In this document: piece after piece, positions 53,881 to 63,132 of the stretch
Layout of the letters: the number at the start of each line of letters is the position of its first letter
Numbering within the stretch: position 1 is the stretch's first letter
Source of the DNA: an uncultured Clostridia bacterium
GTDB taxonomy: Bacteria > Bacillota > Clostridia > Oscillospirales > Acutalibacteraceae
Assembly: GCA_944385105.1 (NCBI GenBank)
Contig: CALWVR010000030.1
Span: forward strand, 48,775 to 112,774
DNA: 64,000 bases
Direction of reading: 5' to 3'
Made by a program: the position numbers and the translations under genes
The notes under the pieces: generated by a model
What the model saw: the letters and a program-made list of their open reading frames with translations, nothing else
What the model was told of the DNA's origin: nothing
Database searches by the model: none

Positions 53881-55915
53881 TTAAACTCTTCATTATCTCT
53901 GAAGCTTGTAAATCTACCTTTTTATTTACTTTATTTAAAGTAAATTTATAGAAATCAAGATCTGTATATATTAAAATAAGTCCACAATCCTCCATAGCAT
54001 CAAGTATTATAAGAAGTTTGCATGGTGTAATGTTATAGCCTTTTAAACTATGGTATAAGATAGCAAAGTTAAGTCTCTTGTTTTCATTTCCCTTTAAAAA
54101 TCTATATACAGCTGAAAAGTCATTCCTAGTAGGTATTATATCCTTTAAAATATTCGTATCTAAGTCTTCATTCCTCTTTATTCTCTCATAAATACATCTA
54201 CCTTCTATTAGTTCCTTATTCTCTATTTCAGATAACTTTAAGTCATTTAAAATCACACTCAAACTTTCTTTATTATTGTAGAAGGATATTCCAATTGTAA
54301 CAGCTAGGTCTAATTTATCTCCTATTACATAGGGAAATTCTTCAGTAGTTGTATAAAATCTCATTACATCTATCTTTTGACCATTTTTTTCAAAAGTCAA
54401 TTTTAAATGCTTTTTTCCTCCAACTGCATTAATATTACTAAGTCTCATAGAATAAAGGCCAAAAAGTATAGAAGGATTATCCTTTCCAAATGGTTCAAGG
54501 GGTTCTAATTGTCTTATAATGTCAGTAGAAAGCGCTGCAGGGTTTAGCTTACAATCTATCTTCAGCTTTGGCATAGGCATATCTAAAAATTTCTCACAGA
54601 ATTTATACATGTCGTTCCTTAATCTATATATATTTTCATTCAAGATCTCAAATCCTGCTGCAAGTTGATGCCCGCCAAACCTTATAAGATATTCTTTTGA
54701 ATTTTCAACCAAATCATAAAGTGAAAAACCTTCAATACTCCTACCAGACGCCTTAGATGTTTTTTCCCCTATAGAAATTACAATAACAGGCTTTCCATAT
54801 TTCTTCAGCAATTTAGATGCCACTATTCCTATGACTCCTTCATTCCATCCCCTTCCTTCAACTATTATTACCTTCTGAAATATTCTATCCGGCTCTTCTG
54901 CTAATATCTCCTCTGCCTGAGAAAACATGTCAAACTCAATCTTTTTCCTTTCCTCATTCTCATCATATATATCACGTGCTATTAGTTCAGATTCTCTTTC
55001 ATCATCAGATATTAGTAATTTTACAATTTTATTAGCATTGCTTAAGCGTCCCGGAGCATTAACCCGAGGAACTATATTAAAAGCAATGTCTGTTGAACTT
55101 ATTTTATGATTATAGAGATTTAAAGCTAAAAGTAGCGACTTAATACCTATATTTTCTGTTTGTGATATATATTTTAAACCCTGCTTTACAAAATACCTAT
55201 TTTCACCCTTTAAAGGCACTATATCTCCAATTGTTCCTATTAATAAAAGCTCTGAATAGTTTTCAAGTAAAAAATTAATATCTAAATTGTCTTCTAATGC
55301 ACATACTAGTTTAAATGCTACGCCTACTCCTGCAAGTTCTTTAAATTTACTTCCACAGTCTCGTCTATGTGGGTCTACTACGGCTACGGCTTCTGGTAAA
55401 ATCTCCGGAGGCTGATGATGGTCTGTAACAACTGTATCTATGCCCAAGGATTTAGCATATTTTATTTCATCTTTAGCAGAAATCCCATTGTCTACAGTAA
55501 TAATAAGTGATACTCCTTCTTCCAATAGTTTATCTATAGCATTGATATTAAGCCCATATCCTTCATTTACACGATCAGGTATATAATACATTACATTTGC
55601 GCAGCAATTTTCTAAATACAAATATAGTAATGCTGTAGATGTTACTCCATCTGCGTCATAGTCGCCATAAATGCAAATTTTCTCAAAATTATCAATAGCT
55701 TCTCTTATCCTACTCACAGCACTATGCATATCTACAAACTCAAATGGATCTGAAATTTCATATTCTTCTGACAAAAATGATTCTATTTCTGATGACTCAG
55801 TGATCCCTCTTATATCAAATAGCATTGCCAATAAAGCCGGTAAATTATATTTACATGCTATTTTTTTTGCTCTATCTTTATCAAGCTCTAAAACTTCCCA
55901 ATTATTTATTCCCAA
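53855..55915 (-). CDS. recJ: Single-stranded-DNA-specific exonuclease RecJ
   Basis: About 686 aa 5'-3' exonuclease. DHH domain with YGDYDADGVTS and TDHHQPPE, DHHA1 with RFGGHQLAAGFEI, then an OB-fold. The frame opens at a GTG at 55924 inside an AGGTG SD; the TTG at 55915, six bases from the SD, is preferred. The gene adds a C-terminal extension of about 130 residues, as in Firmicutes RecJ. Upstream neighbour of relA. Confidence 0.92.
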   Translation of the reverse strand: MGINNWEVLELDKDRAKKIACKYNLPALLAMLFDIRGITESSEIESFLSEEYEISDPFEFVDMHSAVSRIREAIDNFEKICIYGDYDADGVTSTALLYLYLENCCANVMYYIPDRVNEGYGLNINAIDKLLEEGVSLIITVDNGISAKDEIKYAKSLGIDTVVTDHHQPPEILPEAVAVVDPHRRDCGSKFKELAGVGVAFKLVCALEDNLDINFLLENYSELLLIGTIGDIVPLKGENRYFVKQGLKYISQTENIGIKSLLLALNLYNHKISSTDIAFNIVPRVNAPGRLSNANKIVKLLISDDERESELIARDIYDENEERKKIEFDMFSQAEEILAEEPDRIFQKVIIVEGRGWNEGVIGIVASKLLKKYGKPVIVISIGEKTSKASGRSIEGFSLYDLVENSKEYLIRFGGHQLAAGFEILNENIYRLRNDMYKFCEKFLDMPMPKLKIDCKLNPAALSTDIIRQLEPLEPFGKDNPSILFGLYSMRLSNINAVGGKKHLKLTFEKNGQKIDVMRFYTTTEEFPYVIGDKLDLAVTIGISFYNNKESLSVILNDLKLSEIENKELIEGRCIYERIKRNEDLDTNILKDIIPTRNDFSAVYRFLKGNENKRLNFAILYHSLKGYNITPCKLLIILDAMEDCGLILIYTDLDFYKFTLNKVNKKVDLQASEIMKSLNGRSGEIE

Positions 55916-55949
55916 TTCATACACCTGCTTTTAATTGTAAATATAATTT

Positions 55950-55978
55950 ATTTTATCATTTTGTATAAATTTTTTCAA
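55950..55978 (-). promoter_or_regulatory. Promoter for the recJ-relA cluster
   Basis: Minus strand TTGAAA (55978-55973), 17-base spacer, TAAAAT (55955-55950). Confidence 0.65.
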
Positions 55979-56011
55979 GTATTATAACATTATTATAATA
56001 TATTAGTTAAC

Positions 56012-56040
56012 AAAAAAATTCCTCGGCTAAGCCGGGGAAA
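56012..56040 (-). terminator. Terminator after ftsZ
   Basis: TTCCCCGGC / GCCGAGGAA stem (one G-T pair) followed by seven T on the minus strand, just beyond the ftsZ stop. Confidence 0.92.
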
Positions 56041-56041
56041 T

Positions 56042-57238
56042 TTACTTACGATTAAATATAGACATTATATCATAGAATGTATCTTCCTCTTCTACTTCAT
56101 CAAAGGTTGTAGCTTGTCCTGGCCTTGCTGCAAAATTACCAGTAGTCTTTGTTTTTCTACTTTCTATCTCTTCTTTATTTTCTACATTCGTTTTAGAAGT
56201 TATCGGATGCTTGTCTGACTTATCATTTGTAAATTTGCCTGAGAAAGCAAACTTTGCATTAGGAGTAAGCTCTGATATGGCTTTGTTAGAAAAACCTGTA
56301 GCAATAACTGTTACACTCATTTCATCCTCCATATTTTCGTCAAACGCGGCTCCCCAAATTATATTTGCTTCCTCGTCTGCCTGCTCTGCTATCATAGTAG
56401 AGGCAACCTCTATTTCATCAAGTCCTATATCTGGAGAAGAAGTAATGTTTATAATAACACCTTTTGCACCATTAATAGCTGTTTCTAATAATGGGCTTGA
56501 TATTGCCATATTAGCAGCTACTTCTGCCTTGTCTTTTCCTGAAGCTCGTCCTACACCCATATGTGCATAGCCGGCATCTTTCATTACAGAAGTTACATCA
56601 GCAAAGTCCAAGTTTACAAGTCCTGGCAATAAAATTAAGTCTGATATACTTTGTACACCCTGACGTAGAACATCATCTGCAACAGAAAAAGCATTAATCA
56701 ACGTTATCCTTTGTTCACTCGCAAACTTTAATCTCTCATTTGGTATTATTACAAGAGAGTCAACATGTTCTCTTAAATTTGAGATACCTGTTTCTGCCTG
56801 TTCCATTCTTCTTTTGCCTTCAAACGCAAAAGGCTTTGTAACTATTCCAATAGTTAGTATACCAAGTTCCCTTGCTATTTCTGCTACTATAGGAGCTGCT
56901 CCTGTTCCTGTTCCTCCTCCCATACCAGCTGTAATAAATACCATATCTGTCCCCTTCAAAGCTTGAGCTATTTCTTCCCTATTTTCCTCAGCAGCCTTTT
57001 GTCCTATTTCAGGCTTAGAGCCAGCTCCTTTTCCATGAGTTATCTTGTCTCCTATTTGTAACTTCTGAGTTGCCTTAGATCTTTGTAAAGCCTGCTTATC
57101 AGTATTAATCGATATAAATTCAACGCACTTAACACCGGCTACTACCATTCGGTCAAGGGCATTCCCTCCACCTCCACCAACACCTATAACTTTTATTTGC
57201 ACTATATTATCAAAATCATTTTCAAGCTCAAATGGCAT
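56042..57238 (-). CDS. ftsZ: Cell division protein FtsZ
   Basis: 398 aa tubulin-like GTPase forming the division ring. The GTP-binding GGGTGTGAAP and NTDKQAL are present, with T7 loop residues NLDFADV. The C-terminal end TFYDIMSIFNRK differs from the common DIPxFLR peptide. The TTG at 57253 overlaps the GGGGGGAAG SD; the ATG at 57238 is the true start. Last gene of the division cluster. Confidence 0.96.
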   Translation of the reverse strand: MPFELENDFDNIVQIKVIGVGGGGGNALDRMVVAGVKCVEFISINTDKQALQRSKATQKLQIGDKITHGKGAGSKPEIGQKAAEENREEIAQALKGTDMVFITAGMGGGTGTGAAPIVAEIARELGILTIGIVTKPFAFEGKRRMEQAETGISNLREHVDSLVIIPNERLKFASEQRITLINAFSVADDVLRQGVQSISDLILLPGLVNLDFADVTSVMKDAGYAHMGVGRASGKDKAEVAANMAISSPLLETAINGAKGVIINITSSPDIGLDEIEVASTMIAEQADEEANIIWGAAFDENMEDEMSVTVIATGFSNKAISELTPNAKFAFSGKFTNDKSDKHPITSKTNVENKEEIESRKTKTTGNFAARPGQATTFDEVEEEDTFYDIMSIFNRK

Positions 57239-57299
57239 ATATCTTCCCCCCAAATGTTTTGGCTGTTCTTATTCTATTTAAAAACATAACTCCATGTTT

Positions 57300-57328
57300 A
57301 ATTTAACATATTATTATAAAAAGTTCAA
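57300..57328 (-). promoter_or_regulatory. Promoter for ftsZ
   Basis: Minus strand TTGAAC (57328-57323), 17-base spacer, TAAATT (57305-57300), about 60 bases before the ATG. Confidence 0.6.
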
Positions 57329-57396
57329 TATATTTAATAAAATTTATTTCTTTTTTTGCAATATTAAAAATATGATATAAATTACAATATTTTTTT

Positions 57397-58194
57397 CTAT
57401 AATGGAGTAAAATAAGATTTCCCGTCTTTAACTAATAAAGATAAATCCAACTCACCTTTTTCATTTTCTCCTATATTATTTAATATTATCTCTGATGCTG
57501 TTCGTATTTTATAATCTACATGGTCATAAAGGCCTAGTTTCATCTTAATTCTATTATCATACTTAACTAAAATATTAGCTAAATTTTTAAAATTTATATA
57601 TGTAATTTTTGATAATCCATTATTCTCCATAATCTCTATTATATTTTCAACTTGCCTCTTAGAGTTTTCATTTGAAAAGCCTAACTGCGAACCCACTTCT
57701 AAATTATTGCATTCTAGACCCTCTATAAGTAGTAAATTCCCATCATATTTATCTGATATCTCTAAAACTTTTCCATATGAATTAACTATAACATATTTTA
57801 AGTCACTTTTAAATACTCTAAATTCTCTAGAATCCCTCATATTTATTACTATTTTATTGGGAAATCTTTTAACTACTTTTACCCCTTCAATATATGGGAA
57901 TGTTCTTTCTAATTCATTCTGAATTTTAGAACTATCAAGAAAAAAAATATTATCTCCCACTTTAAGCCCACTTTGTGTAATTACATCCTCATTATTATAT
58001 CTTGTTTCTCCACATATTTCTATTGCCTCTACCTTAAAAAAAAATGAAATTGATGTAATCACACCTATTAAGCTTATCAGTAAAACAAGAAAAGAGCAAC
58101 TAAAAATCAATTTCAACCTATAAATTAACAATGTATTTTTTCTTTTCTTTTTTATTCTACTCTTTCTTATAGTCCTTTTTTCTCTTCTTTTCAT
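57397..58194 (-). CDS. ftsQ: Cell division protein FtsQ/DivIB
   Basis: 265 aa. A very basic cytoplasmic tail (residues 1-25), one transmembrane helix (about 27-52), then a POTRA domain (FFKVEAIEICGETRYNNED) and a beta domain. This is the usual DivIB/FtsQ arrangement bridging the divisome. Follows murA by 5 bases. Confidence 0.92.
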   Translation of the reverse strand: MKRREKRTIRKSRIKKKRKNTLLIYRLKLIFSCSFLVLLISLIGVITSISFFFKVEAIEICGETRYNNEDVITQSGLKVGDNIFFLDSSKIQNELERTFPYIEGVKVVKRFPNKIVINMRDSREFRVFKSDLKYVIVNSYGKVLEISDKYDGNLLLIEGLECNNLEVGSQLGFSNENSKRQVENIIEIMENNGLSKITYINFKNLANILVKYDNRIKMKLGLYDHVDYKIRTASEIILNNIGENEKGELDLSLLVKDGKSYFTPL

Positions 58195-58199
58195 AAAAA

Positions 58200-59453
58200 T
58201 TACATCCTTTTAATATTTGCACCTAGTCCATTAAGCTCTTCGACTATATTTTCATATCCTCTGTCTAAATGCTTAAGACCATCCAAAACAGTTTCACCTT
58301 TTGCAATAAGTGAAAGTACCAGCAACGCTGCAGCACCTCTTAGATCCCTTGCCATAACATCAGTACCAATAATCTCCTTTACTCCTTTTACTACGGCTAT
58401 CTTCCCATTGACCTTTATATTTGCACCCATTTTCAAAAATTCGTCTACATGCTTATATCTATCCTTAAAAATACTCTCACAAAAAACTGTCGTTCCTTGT
58501 GAAATTGCAAAAGGAGCCATCAAAATTGGCTGTGCGTCGGTAGGAAAGCCTGGATATGGAACAGTTTTTATAAAATCTACTGAAGATAGATGCTTTTTAG
58601 ATATAATTCTAATTTCGTTCTTACTAGTTAAAACTTTACAGCCCATTCTCTCAAACACTTCAATTACAGCCTTTAAATGCCTATCATTAACCTTCTTTAT
58701 AACAACATTTCCTCCTGTAATAGCTGTTGCTGACATAAATGTAGCTGCAACTATCCTATCCGGCATAACTGAATATTCTATCCCATGTAGTTTATCTACT
58801 CCCACTATCCTTATATTCCCTACATTATCAGAATAAATTTTTGCCCCACATAAATTTAAAAAATTACAAAGATCATAAATTTCAGGTTCACGCGCAGCAT
58901 TTTCAATTATTGTTTCTCCTTTAGCTAAAACTGCTGATAATATTATGTTTTCTGTCGCTCCTACACTTGGTACCCTCAACGCTATAGTTGAACCTTTAAA
59001 TATATGATTCAGACTACAATATAATAGTTCATCACTCTTTTCAAATTTGGCTCCCAATTTACTAAGGGCACTTAAATGAAGGTCTATAGGTCTTGGACCT
59101 AAGTCACAACCACCAGGTAAAAAAATATTAGCACGCCCCATTAGCGAAAGCATCGGGCCTAAAAAGACAATTGAAGATCTCATTCTACTCATAAGGTCCC
59201 GCGGTACACTACACTCATATACTTTTGTAGCATCTATAAAAACATCACTGCCTTCTCTTGTAACTTTGGCTCCAAGATGCTTTAATATTTCAAGCGTAAC
59301 ATCTACATCTGAAAGTTTTGGACAATTGTGTAATATACATGGGCTTGAACAAAGTATGGTAGCAGCAAATATTGGTAATACACTATTTTTTGAACCTTGT
59401 ACAAAAACTTCTCCATTTAATTTTTTAGTTTCCTTTATAAACAGCTTCTGCAT
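58200..59453 (-). CDS. murA: UDP-N-acetylglucosamine 1-carboxyvinyltransferase MurA
   Basis: 417 aa, first committed step of peptidoglycan synthesis, using PEP. The substrate lysine motif GSKNSVLPIF and catalytic Cys in PGGCDLGPRPIDLH (about residue 115) are intact, so it should be fosfomycin sensitive. ATG after GGAGGAGTGG. Confidence 0.96.
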   Translation of the reverse strand: MQKLFIKETKKLNGEVFVQGSKNSVLPIFAATILCSSPCILHNCPKLSDVDVTLEILKHLGAKVTREGSDVFIDATKVYECSVPRDLMSRMRSSIVFLGPMLSLMGRANIFLPGGCDLGPRPIDLHLSALSKLGAKFEKSDELLYCSLNHIFKGSTIALRVPSVGATENIILSAVLAKGETIIENAAREPEIYDLCNFLNLCGAKIYSDNVGNIRIVGVDKLHGIEYSVMPDRIVAATFMSATAITGGNVVIKKVNDRHLKAVIEVFERMGCKVLTSKNEIRIISKKHLSSVDFIKTVPYPGFPTDAQPILMAPFAISQGTTVFCESIFKDRYKHVDEFLKMGANIKVNGKIAVVKGVKEIIGTDVMARDLRGAAALLVLSLIAKGETVLDGLKHLDRGYENIVEELNGLGANIKRM

Positions 59454-59541
59454 ACCGCTACCACTCCTCCATAGTATAAAAGTAAATACATACCTATTGC
59501 TTTATATACTATGCTGAAGAGTTTGGATTGGTACAAAATAG

Positions 59542-60660
59542 TTAAGCTTTTAGCACTTCATTTATAATTGAATAAATTCTTTCATTAGCGTCACATATAG
59601 ACATTTTTTGGGCATTATACTGATATTCCCTTATTACCGACGGTGAACTTAACATATTATTAACCTTATTTATTAATGTATCTCCTGTTAAATCTTTCTC
59701 CTCAATTATCTGCGCTGCTTTATTATTAACTAAAGCCATAGCATTATAATACTGATGGTTTTCTGCAACATTCGGAGACGGTATCAGTATTGATGCCTTG
59801 CCTTGCGCCTGTATCTCACTTAGTGTTATCGCTCCGGCCCTTGATATAACAATATCTGCCGCCGCAAGGCAAGTTGGCATATCCTTTATGTACTCTCTTA
59901 TATCTAAATTTTTGTGCTCTGATAGTTTAACCCCTTTTTCTTCTAGTGATGGGATAAACCAACTTCCATATTGACCATACGCATGGATATGTTGAAACCT
60001 ATCATCTCTAGAAGTATCTACAATTAAATCAATAATAGCTTCATTAATTTTTCTTGCACCAAGGCTTCCTCCAAATGAAAGTATTACTGGTCTATTATCA
60101 AGTCCCAACTTTCTTCTTGAGTCTTCCTTAGATTCTGTAAGTATCTCCTTTCTAATTGGATTTCCTGTAATTATTATATTATCTTTAGCCTTAAAGTATT
60201 TATTGGCATCTTTATTTGCAAGCATTATCTTCTTTGCTTTTTTCGCAAGCATTTTTGTCGTAACTCCTGGATAAGCATTTTGTTCATGAATGATTATTGG
60301 AACACCCATATTAGCAGCCTTTCTCAATATTGGACCACTAACATATCCACCTGTCCCCACACAAATATCTGGCTTAAATTCATTAATAATTTTTTTGGAT
60401 TCATTACTAGAAGTAACAATTCTCCTTAAAGTCAATATATTCTTCTTTATTCCATCAAGGCTTAAACTTCGGCTAAATCCTGATATAGTAATTCCTTTAA
60501 AGTTAAAACCCGATTCTTTAACAAGCCTTTCCTCCATCCCTCCTTTTGCTCCAACATAAAGTATATCAGCATCTTTGCAGTGTTCCTTAACATACCCGGC
60601 AATTGCCAGTGCAGGATTTATATGTCCTGCCGTACCTCCACCTGCAAAAATAATCTTCAT
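59542..60660 (-). CDS. murG: Lipid II synthase MurG
   Basis: 372 aa glycosyltransferase adding GlcNAc to lipid I. GGGTAGHINPALAIA N-terminal loop and HEQNAYPG motif are clear; C-terminal GASILIPSP-type donor site (KASILIPSPNVAENHQ). ATG after GGAGG. Confidence 0.96.
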   Translation of the reverse strand: MKIIFAGGGTAGHINPALAIAGYVKEHCKDADILYVGAKGGMEERLVKESGFNFKGITISGFSRSLSLDGIKKNILTLRRIVTSSNESKKIINEFKPDICVGTGGYVSGPILRKAANMGVPIIIHEQNAYPGVTTKMLAKKAKKIMLANKDANKYFKAKDNIIITGNPIRKEILTESKEDSRRKLGLDNRPVILSFGGSLGARKINEAIIDLIVDTSRDDRFQHIHAYGQYGSWFIPSLEEKGVKLSEHKNLDIREYIKDMPTCLAAADIVISRAGAITLSEIQAQGKASILIPSPNVAENHQYYNAMALVNNKAAQIIEEKDLTGDTLINKVNNMLSSPSVIREYQYNAQKMSICDANERIYSIINEVLKA

Positions 60661-60676
60661 TTATTTTACCTCCATT

Positions 60677-61948
60677 CTATGTTTTTTCAACTTTTGATGA
60701 TCTTGATATAGATAAAACTACACCCATTTGAGTAAGTAGCATAACAAGTGAAGTTCCACCATAGCTAAAAAATGGCAAGCTTATTCCTGTATTTGGTATA
60801 GTGTTAGTTACAACAAAGATATTAAGAATAACCTGCAGCCCAACCTGCGCTGTAAGGCCTATACCAAGCAAGGCACCAAATTTATCTTTTGCTCTAATCG
60901 ATATAATAATTCCTCTCCATATAAGCATAGCAAATAACGCTAAAATTATGAGAGCTCCTATAAAGCCTAGTTCCTCGCACACTACAGAAAATATAAAATC
61001 ATTTTGTGGTTCTGGAATATAAAGATATTTTTGTCTTGATTGCCCCAGTCCTAACCCTAAAAGTCCACCTGAACCTATTGCATAAAGTCCTTGCTTAGTC
61101 TGCCATGTATCAACATTTGACCCACTAGCAAATGGGTCCAGCCAGCCCTGCACACGCCCATTTGCATAACTAAGTTTATCCGTAAATAATACTATATATC
61201 CAACAGCCAATAATGCTACAGCTAAAACTAGTCCAAACCACCTAAGTCGTACTCCTCCAATATAAAGCATTCCGCCTGCTAATAAAACTATTATTATCAA
61301 ACAGGAAATGTGAGGCTCTAAATAAAGCAAAAAAGCTGTTACTCCAAGTATACATGCATAAGGTAAAATACCATAACGGAAAGTCGTCATCTTATCAAAA
61401 TTCTTAGAAATAAAATGTGAAAATAATAAAACAATAGCAAATTTGGTAACTTCAGATGGCTGAAAGCCTATAGGGCCTAATTGTATCCATCTATGAACAC
61501 CATTTCTAATGGGCATAAAAAGAACTAATACTAAAAGTAAGACAGATATTGCAAAAATTGGTACAGCAAGTTTGTGAAAATGGTGATAGTCAAAATATGA
61601 AATTGCAATCATAGCAGCTACACCTAATAATGCCCAAATTAATTGACTTCTTATAAAATAGTAGCTATCACCATGTTTATAATGATAAGCATTTGGATAC
61701 GACGCTGAAAACAGCATTACTAGTCCTATAACCAGTATAATCATATTAATAAAGAAAAATGGCATGTCTATTCCAGAACGCATAGAGAAAACTTTGAGTT
61801 TCTTCTTTACAGTTTTGTTTATAGACCTTCTATTTCTTTTATTTTTTTCACTCTTTCGTCGAGGTCTACTCCTCCCTACAGGAGCTGCTACTCCCGTAGA
61901 CATTCCTGAATATCCTCCAGATACACGTCTATTATACCTTTTGTACAA
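60677..61948 (-). CDS. spoVE: SpoVE/FtsW-family lipid II polymerase
   Basis: 423 aa SEDS protein with about ten helices. The family ends in LPFFSYGGTSLVMLL, and the catalytic Asp region is near GRVQGWLDPF. The first 60 residues form an unusually long Arg/Lys/Gly-rich cytoplasmic tail. TTG start after GGGAGTG. FtsW and SpoVE cannot be told apart by sequence alone; the spoVD neighbour favours SpoVE. Confidence 0.9.
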   Translation of the reverse strand: MYKRYNRRVSGGYSGMSTGVAAPVGRSRPRRKSEKNKRNRRSINKTVKKKLKVFSMRSGIDMPFFFINMIILVIGLVMLFSASYPNAYHYKHGDSYYFIRSQLIWALLGVAAMIAISYFDYHHFHKLAVPIFAISVLLLVLVLFMPIRNGVHRWIQLGPIGFQPSEVTKFAIVLLFSHFISKNFDKMTTFRYGILPYACILGVTAFLLYLEPHISCLIIIVLLAGGMLYIGGVRLRWFGLVLAVALLAVGYIVLFTDKLSYANGRVQGWLDPFASGSNVDTWQTKQGLYAIGSGGLLGLGLGQSRQKYLYIPEPQNDFIFSVVCEELGFIGALIILALFAMLIWRGIIISIRAKDKFGALLGIGLTAQVGLQVILNIFVVTNTIPNTGISLPFFSYGGTSLVMLLTQMGVVLSISRSSKVEKT

Positions 61949-61986
61949 GTTAGCACACTCCCTTTATAGCTCTTATAGCCACGTTT

Positions 61987-63024
61987 CTATACTCCAAACA
62001 CAACAATTAGAATTGATATAGCACCAAAAATAGCAGTTATAAAACTAAATACCACACAAATTTTTACTTCACTCCATCCACACATTTCACAGTGATGATG
62101 AAGTGGACTCATTTTAAACAGTCGTTTGCCATTAGTTATTTTAAAATAAACCACTTGAAGTATAACCGAAAACATCTCTGCAATATATATTATGCCTATT
62201 ATAGGTAATAAAATAGGTAAATCCATCGAAAAAGCTATTGCACAAATTATTCCACCTAAAAATAGAGAACCTGTATCCCCCATAAATACTTTAGCCGGAT
62301 GAATATTAAAAATTAAAAATCCTAAACATCCTCCCATTAATGCTCCTATCACTATACTAAGACCCATCATACTTAAAAATCCAGCTATTATTAAGAAGAA
62401 TGTTCCTACAAAGAATGTTACCGAACTGCTAAGACCATCTATTCCATCCGTTAAATTTACCGAGTTCACCATACCTACTATTAGCACTGCAGCTAATGGC
62501 CAATAAAATATTCCTAAATCAATTCTTCCCACAAATGGTATTATAGTAGTAGTGGCACTTATTCCTCCATATGCACACTTAATAAAATATAATGAAAATA
62601 AATATGCTGCAACTATTAAAAATTGTAAAACTAACTTTTGAACTGCTGTTAATCCCAAGTTTCTCTTTTTTACCACCTTTATATAGTCATCCCAAAAACC
62701 TATTAACCCATAAGCTAAAGACATGAACAATCCTGAACATATTTTAAGTACCATCGCGGGAGTTTCCTGCAATCTTATATTACTTGGAGCAACCATTAAG
62801 TAATATATCATTAAAGTTATAAATGAGGATACTGTTATCCCTATAATAAACATTATCCCACCCATTGTAGGGGTACCTTGTTTCTTATTATGCCAAGAGG
62901 GGCCAATTTCCAATATAGTTTGACCATACTTAAGCTTATGAAGATAGGGAATTAGCTTTTTCCCAAGTGCCCATGTAACAACAAAAGACATAATAGATGA
63001 TAACGAAACTAAAATACTTGTCAT
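61987..63024 (-). CDS. mraY: Phospho-N-acetylmuramoyl-pentapeptide-transferase MraY
   Basis: 345 aa, makes lipid I on undecaprenyl phosphate. DDYIK (Mg-binding), NLTDGIDGL and PLHHHCEMCGW motifs are intact; ten helices. The ATG at 63024 has AGAGGTGG at proper spacing; the track's longer frame to 63051 is not needed. Confidence 0.95.
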   Translation of the reverse strand: MTSILVSLSSIMSFVVTWALGKKLIPYLHKLKYGQTILEIGPSWHNKKQGTPTMGGIMFIIGITVSSFITLMIYYLMVAPSNIRLQETPAMVLKICSGLFMSLAYGLIGFWDDYIKVVKKRNLGLTAVQKLVLQFLIVAAYLFSLYFIKCAYGGISATTTIIPFVGRIDLGIFYWPLAAVLIVGMVNSVNLTDGIDGLSSSVTFFVGTFFLIIAGFLSMMGLSIVIGALMGGCLGFLIFNIHPAKVFMGDTGSLFLGGIICAIAFSMDLPILLPIIGIIYIAEMFSVILQVVYFKITNGKRLFKMSPLHHHCEMCGWSEVKICVVFSFITAIFGAISILIVVFGV

Positions 63025-63132
63025 TATATTTTCCACCTCTCTTATACCCATTAAGAGTATAACCTTGATAAACTTTTAAAATTATATCACGTGAATTAAC
63101 ATTTTTATATAGAGAAACTACTATAAATTTAT